This document shows positions 1 through 7,215 of a stretch of DNA of 10,022 nt, in pieces. How positions within the stretch are numbered: position 1 is the stretch's first letter; every line of letters starts with the position of its first letter. Source of the stretch: Parvularia atlantis (lineage: Eukaryota > Opisthokonta > Rotosphaerida); contig CALSCO010001928.1 in assembly GCA_943704415.1 (NCBI GenBank), positions 1 through 10,022 on the forward strand. The letters run 5' to 3'. A program made the translations under genes and the position numbers. Below the pieces are notes generated by a model. The model saw only the letters and a list, made by a program, of their open reading frames with translations, made no database searches and had not been told where the DNA came from.

Positions 1-18
1 GGGGGGGGGGGGGGGGGG
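1..18. repeat. Poly-G homopolymer at window edge
   Basis: Eighteen consecutive G open the window, followed by a further GC-rich stretch. It lies just upstream of the first recognisable reductase exon and codes for nothing sensible. It is probably a contig-end or homopolymer artefact, or low-complexity intron sequence. Which of these it is cannot be settled here. Confidence 0.7.
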
Positions 19-58
19 CACGGGGTGTTGTGCGCTCACACCACGACCGCGCAAACAG

Positions 59-1356
59 GCTCACGTACGCAGCCGGCGACGCCCTCGGCATCTTCCCGCT
101 CAACAACCCGCTCGAGGTGGACGACTTGCTGCGCGCGCTGCACGGCGCCAACGGCAGCGAGCCCGCGGCGTGGCCCGCGTCGTTCTTCGCGTCCAAGAAC
201 GAGAGTGCGCGCGCGCACAGCACGCCACGCTCGCACGCCCTGTCTGACCCACCGCACCACCGCGCGCACAGACGCCGCCCCGCCCACGCTGCGCGACGCC
301 CTACTGCGCGCCTACGACCTCAAGACGGTCAAGACGGACCTGATCACCGCGCTGGCGGCCCGCGCGACCGACCCCGCGCAGGCCGAGCTCGGTCGCCGGC
401 TGCTGCGCGACGGCCCCTCGGTAAGCGACAACGCCGAGCTGGCCAAGTACATCGCCGCGCGCGAAGTGCGGGACGTCCTGCGCGACTTTGCCTCGGCCCG
501 CTTCGGCCCGGCCGATGTGGTCGACAAGCTCCGGCCGATGCAGCCGCGCTACTACTCGATCTCGTCCTCGCCCGCCCTCACCCCGACGCTGTGCTCGGTC
601 ACGGCGGCCGTCGTGCGCTACCAGCTGCAGGGCACGCCGCGCACGGGCGTGACGACCACATTCCTGGCCGACCGGCTCGACGTCGGCGCCAAGTGCCACG
701 TCTTCATCTCGCAGGTGCATTCGCACGCGCATGCGCGCCCAGCATGGCTCGCTTACGCCCCGCGCACGCAGAACGACCACTTCCGCATGCCGGCTGACCT
801 CGCGCGCCCGATCATCATGATCGGCCCCGGCACGGGCCTCGCGCCGTTCCGCGCCTTCCTGCAGGAGCGCGTGCACAAGGGCGCCATGGTGCGCGCGCGC
901 GCGCGCCTGCTCCGTCGTTCGTGCATGACGCGCGCGCACGCAGGGCGACAACGTGCTGTACTTTGGCTGCCGCCACCGCCACGTCGACTACCTCTACAGC
1001 GACGAGCTCGACCGGCTGGCGCAGGTGCGGGCGGCGCGGCCGCGGCGTGTGGTGCTGTAAGCTAACAGCCCGCACAGGACGGCAAGGTCACGCTCCGTCT
1101 CGCCTTCTCGCGCGACCAGCCCGAGAAGGTGTACGTGCAGAACCTGATCGACCAGGACGGGCCGCTGCTGTGGTCGCTGCTCCAGCGCGGCGCTCACGTC
1201 TACGTCTGCGGCGACGCGACGCACATGGCCGGCGACGTGCACCAGGCGCTGCTGCGCGTGTTCCAGCGCGAGGGCGGCCTGAGCGCGCCCGAGGCCGACA
1301 AGTACATGGACGAGCTCGAGCACGCGCACCGCTACCAGCGCGACGTCTGGGTGTGA
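59..1356 (+). CDS. NADPH-dependent diflavin reductase, CysJ/P450-reductase family, 3' part, five exons
   Basis: C-terminal FAD/NADPH half of a diflavin reductase that passes electrons from NADPH through FAD to FMN. Exons: 59-204, 272-714, 772-888, 944-1024, 1078-1356 (354 residues to TGA). Introns of 67, 57, 55 and 53 nt start GTGCGC, GTGCAT, GTGCGC and GTGCGG and all end CAG. Motifs in order: YAAGDALGIFP connecting-domain entry, RYYSISSSP (FAD), GVTTTFLADR, NDHFRMP, GPGTGLAPFRAF (NADPH), LYFGCR, FSRDQPEKVYVQ (2'-phosphate binding), YVCGDA with the catalytic-region Cys, and C-terminal RYQRDVWV with a penultimate Trp that in this family stacks on FAD. The wording around VVRYQLQG, FLADR and NDHFRMP resembles the sulfite reductase flavoprotein (CysJ/MET10) more than microsomal P450 reductase, but the FMN domain and any membrane anchor lie outside. 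A pyruvate:NADP oxidoreductase C-terminus is also possible. Bases before 59 are probably the tail of another intron ending at 58. Confidence 0.85.
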
Positions 1357-1412
1357 CCTCTTGCTGGTCTTCTGTCATGAAGCACTGGCCAGAAAGGAGG
1401 ATAGGCGCGTGG

Positions 1413-2955
1413 TCAGCGCGACGGCGACGGCGACAGGCTCGACCGCCCGCCCGGCGACGCTGCTGCCGCCGCGCTCCCGATCGGCTCCAGGTCGTCGTTG
1501 AGATCGTCAGTCGACAGGCTCGCCGCGCCGGATGCGCCCTTGGGGTCGAGCGCGTGGGCGGTCTGTGCGGGCCGGTTGAGCGACCCGCGCGCGCGGTGCA
1601 CGCACGCACCGTCTGCGCCCGCACGGCGTCGGCCGGCCGGTTGAGCTTCTTGTACAGGTCGGCGAGCATGCGAAACACGTGCGCCTCGCGCGGCGCCTGC
1701 TCGGCCGTCTGCTCCAGGTCTCGCGCGGCACTCTGCGCGTGGCTCAGCCGCCCGTCGCGCAACGGCAGTGCGCCGCACCTCGAGCTGGCCCAGGCTGATG
1801 TGCACTCTTGCCCGCCGGAACTTGACGAGTGGGTTGCGCGGGTCGAGCTGCTCGGCGCGCCGGAAGACCTCGAACGCCTCGGACGTGCGCTTGAGCGTGC
1901 CGAGCACCTGCGCATGGCCCACTCAAGACGCCGCATTCTCAGCCGCGCCCTCGTGCGCGCACGTACCATGCCCAGGTGGCACCAGACCATCGCCGACGCC
2001 GGGTTGATCGCCAGCGCCTGGCGGAAGTGGAACTCGGCCATGTCGTACTTCTCCTGGTGGTTGAAGATCACGCCGAGCCAGTACCACGCACTGTAGTGAC
2101 GTGGGTCAACGCGGATCGCGTTGCGGAAGCACGCCACGGCCTTGTCAAAGTCGTCGTGCTCGACGTACTCCCACCCCGAGAGCTGCACACGCGCAAGCGC
2201 GAGATCGGGTCAGAGACATGCTTGCAAGCGCGCGCAGACGCCGCCCGCACCGTGTACGCGTACGCGTAGCCCGGGTCCAGCTGCAGGCTGCGCTGGAAGC
2301 ACCGCAGCGCCGCCTCGTGGTCCTTCTGCAGCGAAAAGCAGTTGCCGACGGCGACCCACGTCTCCGGCGCCTGCCGGCCGGGCGTCAGCACACGCAGCAC
2401 CAGAGCGCGGCACGCCGGCGCACCTTGGCCGACGTCTGTTCGACCGTGTGCGCGAGGAAGCTCAGCTGCACGTCCTTGTGCAGCTGCCACAGCACGTTTG
2501 AGTAGATGTCGACCAGGCCGCGGCTGCGGTGCGGCTCCAGCCGGAACGCCCGGTCGAGGCACCGCTCGGCCTTGTCGTACGCTACCAGCTCGTAGTGTGC
2601 GCGGCCCTCGAGGCTGAGCGCCCACGCCGTGTTGCGCTGCGCCCCCGGCAGCTCCTCGAGCGCGGCCAGGGCCTCGCGACACCGGTACTGGCTCACGTGC
2701 AGCTGCACCAGCGCGCACACGTGCACCAGGCGCAGCGCACGCTCGCGCTCGACGCCGCCGCCACCACCGCCACCGGTGCCAGTCCCGTTGGGCTTGGCGC
2801 GGCTCGGCTCGGCCTGACCCTGCGCGCCACCACGGCGCGCTCGCGCCGCCGCTGCCGCCGCTGCCGTGGGCACCGCGCTCGGCCGCGGCGCAACGGGCGT
2901 CGTGGTGGTCGCTCCGCCGGGTGCCGGCAGCCGAGCCGTGCGCGCGTTTGTGCGG

Positions 2956-2987
<32 letters not shown>

Positions 2988-4518
2988 AGACGCTGACGCG
3001 GCCGTTGGCCGTGCGGGCGCGTTGGGCGGCTCGGGCTGTGCACGCGCTCGGTCAAGGCTCCGGCAGACGCACACACACACACACACACGCAACACGCACC
3101 CGCGCAGCCGACTCGGGCGACGTCGCGCCGGTGGCCTGGCGGCGTGAGAGTCAGAAACGGCGTGCGCCCGACAGCAAAAACGCCGAGCGCACCAGCTCAG
3201 CCTGCAGCAGGCGCGTGCTCCGTCGCAGCGACTCGGACGGCGTGGCCGCTGTCGCCGCCGCGCCAGGTGTTCCCGCTGGCCCGCGCGCCAGTGCGTGCCC
3301 CTGCATGCGTGGCGTGAGCGCAGCAGCGGTCGTGGCGCGCTAGCCGCACCGCCGAACGCGATGACGTGGCTGACGCTGATGCCGCCGCCGCCGACCCCAC
3401 GGTGCGCGCGGGTGGTGCGCGGCGAGCCAGTGCTGGTGGCGGCGGCAGCTGCGCGCGCTGTGGGTGTGGCGACGGCGTCGAGAAGCGCAGCTGCGACGGC
3501 GCGCCGGCGACGTGCGGCGTGTCCACGTCCATCACGTCGAGCTGGGGGGCGGCCGGCCCTGGCGTCTCGGCGGGTGGCACAATGGCAGCCGGTGCAGCCG
3601 GGCGCGCGGCCGCGAGGGCCGTCTGTGGGCTCGGCGTGAACGGCACAGCCAGCGGCTCGGCGGACGGCGCCGCCACATAGTTGTCGGAGATGGCCAACTG
3701 CCGGATCGGCGCGCGCTTCGGGGCACCGAGCGGCGTGCGTGCCGCGTTCTCGACGTCCTCCGCGCTCGACGTCACGGCGGGCGGCGGTGGCGGCACCGGT
3801 GTGAGCTCGCCGAAAAAGTCGGCCGGCTTGAAATCGTCGCCTGATGTGCGACGTGTCAGCCGCGCGATGGCCACGGCGCGGCCGCGCACCGAGCTGGCAG
3901 AGGCCGTCGACGGCACTCCACAGGAACGGGTTGAGCTGGAGGCTCTGGCGGAAGTAGGACACAGCCTGCGGCTTCCTGCCTGCTTTCCTGCGGCGCGGCG
4001 TCACCACCCGCTCAATGCTACAAGCGCGGGCGTGGCCGCACCTGCACAGCAGGCCGAGCAGGCACAGGCTGGCCGCAAGTAGTGCCTTGTCGACGAGCAA
4101 TGCCGGGTCAAACTGGACCTCGCGCAGCGCCGTCTCGCCCTCGCGGCACAGGTCCAGGTCGAGGCAGCAGCGCGCAAACAGGTAGCGCATGCGCACGCTC
4201 TTGAGCGTCGCATGCTGCACACGTGCGCGTGAGCCAGCCGCGCGCAACACGCCGTGCGCGCAGCCCGCGCACCTGCGCCAGCGTGTGGTGCGCTGCGCGC
4301 ACGTTGCCCTGGCGGTACTGGCAGTGCGCGAGCAGCAGCGCCGGGTGGGCGGCGGGCTCGTGCGCGCGCGGCAGCAGCGCGTCACCCGGCTCGGCCACAC
4401 CCGGCTCGACGGCGGCGCCTCCTGCTGCTGCTGCTGCGCGCTCGACCAGGAACAGCGCCGTGTCGTCGAGCAGGAACGCGGCGGCGTCGGCCGCGCGCGC
4501 GAACAGCACGCCCTCCAT
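1413..4518 (-). CDS. CDC27: Anaphase-promoting complex subunit 3 (CDC27), 12 exons
   Basis: TPR scaffold subunit of the APC/C ubiquitin ligase; in known APC/C it binds the C-terminal IR tail of CDC20/CDH1. Exons (5'-3', minus strand): 4518-4273, 4214-4042, 3987-3890, 3840-3350, 3300-3193, 3135-3100, 3035-2424, 2370-2251, 2182-1967, 1907-1779, 1732-1610, 1562-1413, giving 833 residues, close to the roughly 825 of animal CDC27. The eleven introns are 58, 54, 49, 49, 57, 64, 53, 68, 59, 46 and 47 nt. Residues 1-172 hold the N-terminal TPR block, with LLLAHCQYRQG, YLFARCCLDL and SLQLNPFLW. An Ala/Pro/Thr-rich linker follows, carrying the family's basic RRSTRL motif (362-367). The C-terminal TPR array (about 480-790) has YSNVLWQLHKDV, VGNCFSLQ, DPGYAYAYT, FRNAIRVDPRHYSAWY, LDPRNPLVKF, DLYKKL and LDPKGA. 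ATG at 4518 puts the first helices where the family begins. Each splice join preserves family spacing. Confidence 0.93.
2958..2987 (-). repeat. Trinucleotide repeat coding for ten alanines in the CDC27 linker
   Basis: Ten uninterrupted GCG codons on the minus strand (CGC on plus) encode Ala401-410 in exon 7 of the CDC27 gene, within the disordered linker between the two TPR blocks. A second Ala-rich run follows nearby. Pure codon repetition suggests replication slippage and possible length variation between strains. Confidence 0.9.
3070..3088. repeat. CA/TG dinucleotide microsatellite inside a CDC27 intron
   Basis: Nineteen bases of alternating C and A on the plus strand (TG on the coding strand) lie inside the 64-nt sixth intron (3036-3099), between its GTGCGT donor and the branch-like TTGAC. 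Length change here would alter the intron without touching the protein. Confidence 0.95.
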
Positions 4519-4597
4519 TCCGGCCGGTGGCTGCGCGGGTCGGTGTGCAGTCACGCGGTGATCAAGTGCCAATCGTGTGCTGTATACATGCTCCTTC

Positions 4598-6067
4598 TCA
4601 CGGCCCGCAGTGCGCCCAGTTGAGCTCATGGAACGTCGCCGTGCTCGCGTTAAACGCCGGGCGGTGCTGGCATGGGTGGAACACGCTCGTGGCGTAGAGC
4701 GCGGCGGCGTAGTCAAAGTGCCGCGCAAACACGGTCAGGTCGATGCGTGTGTCGGCGTCCTTGGGCCCCTGCGTCGGCGCCGGCGCCTCACCGCGGCCAT
4801 CCGTCCGCTGCACGGCGTGCGCGCTGACAAAGTCCGTGTAGTGCACCGAGGCCTCGTCGGCCACGATCTTGAAGCACGGCCAGTTGAAGCCGCGGTTGAA
4901 CACCTCGATCAGCACCGTGCGCGGGCGCATGAACATCACGTTGGTGTTGCCAGCCCCGTGCATGTTCACGACGATGTCGGCCGCGGCATACGCGCGCACC
5001 TGGCTGCAGAAGCTGCTTTCGTCGGGCGGCGCGATGACCTGCGCCCGCCGCGCATCAGGCGAGCCAGCACAGGATGCGCGCACAACGCGCACGCGCACCT
5101 GCAGTCCGCGCGCCGTCAGCGCCTGCAGCAGCTCGTCCACGTTGACGATGCGCCGGCCGTACGAGCGCGGCACGTGCAGCACCGTCGTCGGCGCGGTCGC
5201 GTCGGCCTGCCCGCGGCGCAGCGGCGGCACGCTGCAGTGCTCCCAGGCGCGCTCGCGCACGAGGTCCGCGTGCTCGCGCGAGAAGAACATGATGTGCTCG
5301 GCGCTCGGCAGGAGCAGGCGCTCGAAGCAGACGGTGCCGCAGCGCGTCTGCCGCAGGTAGCTGTCGGTGTACTGCAGCGGGAGCAGCTCGAGCAGCTGCG
5401 CTCGCCGGCGGGCCGCGTCGGCCAGCTCGGCAAAGTGAAGGCCCAGGCTGAGCGCGAGCATCGAGTGCTCCCAGTCGGTGAGCATGGGTGGCACGCCGCG
5501 CTCGTGGAACCAGACCTGGTCCGTGTATGCGCCGTTGGCGAACGCAAAGTATTTGACGATGTTCTCGGCAAAGTGCGCGATGTGGCCCGGCGCGCCCGCG
5601 CTCTCCTCCATCCACAGCGTCGTGCCGTTGATGCGGCAGGGGCCGTCGAGGCCGAACACGGCGCGCGGCGCGCGGCTCGTGCGGACCCAGAAGAGGCGGC
5701 GGAAGCCGAGGCGCGTCGGCCGGCCCTCGAAGCTGTGCAGGAGCGGCCCGCTCGTGTCGGCGACGTCGCGCGCGCCCTCGCTGATCGAGGCGGGCAGGAT
5801 GAGCTGCAGGCTGCCGGGCGGCGCGTCGAGCGCGTTGTGCTCCGTGCCCAGGCAGACCTCGCGCGCGTCCCAGTAGTAGCCGGGGCTGAACAGGGGGATC
5901 TCGCGCCGCAGCACGATCGGCGCGCGCGCGACGAGCGGGCGGCGCAGCACGGCGAGCGCGGCCAGCACCGCCGACGCCAGCAGCAGCGCCGTTGCGAGGA
6001 CCAGCAGCGTCGACCGCGACCGCAGCCGCCGCCACAGCGCCGCAACGACCGCGCGCACGACACCCAT
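4598..6067 (-). CDS. GT61-family glycosyltransferase, type II membrane protein, two exons
   Basis: Putative Golgi/ER-lumenal glycosyltransferase of family GT61 (the EOGT / plant xylosyltransferase-like DUF563 fold); the sugar and acceptor cannot be read from sequence. Exons 6067-5099 and 5038-4598 give 469 residues. Residues 1-18 are basic and cytosolic in character, 19-41 form one transmembrane anchor, and the rest would be lumenal. Family signs are HIAHFAENIVKYF, CGTVCFERLLLP, SYGRRIVNVDELL and the hallmark ADIVVNMHGAGNTN (His350-Gly-Ala-Gly) followed by MFMRPRTVLIEVF. Two N-glycosylation sequons are seen (NGT, NAS). The 60-nt intron 5039-5098 starts GTGCGC, ends GCGCAG, has no in-frame stop and a length divisible by three, so the gene also reads as one 489-codon frame. 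Removing it joins GLQ to VIAPPDESSF, as expected between the helix and the His-Gly-Ala motif. It lies 79 bp upstream of CDC27 on the same strand. Confidence 0.88.
   Translation of the reverse strand: MGVVRAVVAALWRRLRSRSTLLVLATALLLASAVLAALAVLRRPLVARAPIVLRREIPLFSPGYYWDAREVCLGTEHNALDAPPGSLQLILPASISEGARDVADTSGPLLHSFEGRPTRLGFRRLFWVRTSRAPRAVFGLDGPCRINGTTLWMEESAGAPGHIAHFAENIVKYFAFANGAYTDQVWFHERGVPPMLTDWEHSMLALSLGLHFAELADAARRRAQLLELLPLQYTDSYLRQTRCGTVCFERLLLPSAEHIMFFSREHADLVRERAWEHCSVPPLRRGQADATAPTTVLHVPRSYGRRIVNVDELLQALTARGLQVRVRVVRASCAGSPDARRAQVIAPPDESSFCSQVRAYAAADIVVNMHGAGNTNVMFMRPRTVLIEVFNRGFNWPCFKIVADEASVHYTDFVSAHAVQRTDGRGEAPAPTQGPKDADTRIDLTVFARHFDYAAALYATSVFHPCQHRPAFNASTATFHELNWAHCGP
5039..5098 (-). 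other. 60-nt stop-free intron inside the GT61 gene
   Basis: The minus-strand segment begins GTGCGCGTGCGC and ends GGGCGCAG, with a CTGAT branch-like motif near its 3' end, like the other introns here. Its translation is Arg/Val/Ala-rich and would sit as an insertion in a conserved part of the GT61 fold. The call is from pattern and family spacing; no transcript evidence is available. Confidence 0.8.
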
Positions 6068-6098
6068 CCACGTGGCCCCTTAACCGTGACACCGCGCC
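6068..6098. promoter_or_regulatory. 31-bp divergent spacer with palindromic CCACGTGG
   Basis: The whole space between two outward-facing start codons (6067 minus, 6099 plus) is 31 bp. It contains the perfect 8-bp palindrome CCACGTGG (6068-6075), an E-box/G-box core known as a bHLH/bZIP site in other eukaryotes, placed directly against the minus-strand ATG. No TATA element is seen. Either core promoter elements lie within the coding regions, or the first ATG of one gene is not the one used. Confidence 0.55.
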
Positions 6099-7178
6099 AT
6101 GATGGGGCGCTCGGGTGCCGCGCTGCGGCTCGTCGCGTGCGCGCTCGTGGCCGCCGCCGTGCTCGCGCTGCTGCGGTCGGCGTCGCGCGGCGAGGGGCCG
6201 CGGCCGGCCGTGCGCCGCGCGCGGCCGCAGGATGGGGAGCCGACGCCGCTGGCGGCGTACGTGCGCGGCGACGACACGATGCGCCTCTGCACGCGCCCGC
6301 TGTACCGGCACCGCGGCTTTGTTGTGACGGCGCTGACGAACGAGGGCATGCTGCCGATGACGCTCAACTGGCTCGTGTCGCTGCAGCGCGTCGGCGTCGA
6401 CGTGCGCCTGCCGCTACTGCTCTGCAGCGACACCGCGTCGTGGACCGCGCTCGCCGCGCGCGGCCTCACCGCGTTCCGCCTCACGGACGACGTCATGCGC
6501 GAGATCGGCTACAAGACCCTCCCGGCCGAGAGCCGCGGCGTGCAACAGTTCCGCTCGCACGACTACACGCGCCTCGCCCACACCAAGCTCGCGGTCGTGG
6601 CGTACCTGCTGACGCTGGGCGAGAATGTGATCTTCAGCGACGTCGACCTCGTCCTGCTCAACGGCGCGCCAAACGCCTTCGACTTTGTCATCGATCGGCT
6701 CGCGGCCGAGCCCATGCTCGGCATGCTCATCCAGAACGACGAGTACCAGCTCTGCACGGGCTTCTACGCCGTGCGCTCGAGCCTCGCCACACGCGAGCTG
6801 TTCGACACGATCGTGGGCAGCATGGCCAGCAGCCCCGAGACCGAGACCCGCCACGACCAGGACTTTCTCAACGAGGAGCTGGCGCGGCGCGGCGACGCCA
6901 CCCAGCCGCTGTACGCCGTCCTCGACAGCACACAGTTTCGCATTGGCAAGAACTTTTTCCACGACTTCTACGGGATCACCGAGCGCGAGTTCCCGGCCGA
7001 GTTCAACAGCAACTGGACAATACGCTCGGCCGCGCTGCCCCAGGTCGCCCACGCCAACTGGCTCGTCGGCACCAACAAGGTCGACCAGCTGCGCAAGTGG
7101 CGGCTGTGGTGGGCCGACGACGCGCGCGCGGTCGACAAGGCGTTGGGGCCGGCTGCGCCTGCCGCGGCTGCTGCATGA
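6099..7178 (+). CDS. GT77-like nucleotide-diphospho-sugar transferase, type II membrane protein
   Basis: A 359-residue, apparently intronless glycosyltransferase with a GT-A fold of the Nucleotid_trans/GT77 type, which moves a sugar from a nucleotide-sugar donor in the Golgi lumen. A short basic N-terminus and one hydrophobic anchor (residues about 7-25) precede a stem, then FVVTALTNEGMLPMTLNWL. The metal-binding DxD is Asp181-Val-Asp183 in VIFSDVDLVLL, after the family's HTKLAVVAYLLTLG helix. CTGFYAVRSS and HDQDFLNEEL (about 252-261) match the family's 'CTGF..R' and 'DQ..LN' blocks. The C-terminus is Ala-rich. Two start ATGs are adjacent (6099 and 6102); the first is used here. It is divergent from the GT61 gene and convergent with the next one. 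The sugar specificity is unknown; family members include arabinosyl-, galactosyl- and xylosyltransferases. Confidence 0.88.
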   Translation: MMGRSGAALRLVACALVAAAVLALLRSASRGEGPRPAVRRARPQDGEPTPLAAYVRGDDTMRLCTRPLYRHRGFVVTALTNEGMLPMTLNWLVSLQRVGVDVRLPLLLCSDTASWTALAARGLTAFRLTDDVMREIGYKTLPAESRGVQQFRSHDYTRLAHTKLAVVAYLLTLGENVIFSDVDLVLLNGAPNAFDFVIDRLAAEPMLGMLIQNDEYQLCTGFYAVRSSLATRELFDTIVGSMASSPETETRHDQDFLNEELARRGDATQPLYAVLDSTQFRIGKNFFHDFYGITEREFPAEFNSNWTIRSAALPQVAHANWLVGTNKVDQLRKWRLWWADDARAVDKALGPAAPAAAAA

Positions 7179-7215
7179 TGTGCACATGTACACAATTGAG
7201 GTGAGCCATCACGGT

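Noticed and set aside
3070-3088. CA repeat as part of a CRISPR or telomere-like array
   Set aside because: It is a simple dinucleotide microsatellite without spacers and lies within an intron.
2385-4400. A single continuous 671-codon minus-strand frame as the CDC27 gene
   Set aside because: It reads through introns. Between the real exons it gives Arg/Cys-rich nonsense, while splicing at GT..CAG borders restores conserved CDC27 sequence in other frames.
4519-4597. A bicistronic arrangement of the GT61 and CDC27 genes on the same strand
   Set aside because: The 79-bp gap is in line with the short spacers elsewhere in the window, and nothing such as a splice-leader acceptor pattern clearly supports co-transcription.
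4577-7204. An 875-codon open plus-strand frame running across the GT61 gene and into the GT77-like gene
   Set aside because: It is antisense to one clear family member and in a wrong frame of the other. Its Arg/His/Ala-rich composition is the shadow typical of very GC-rich coding DNA.
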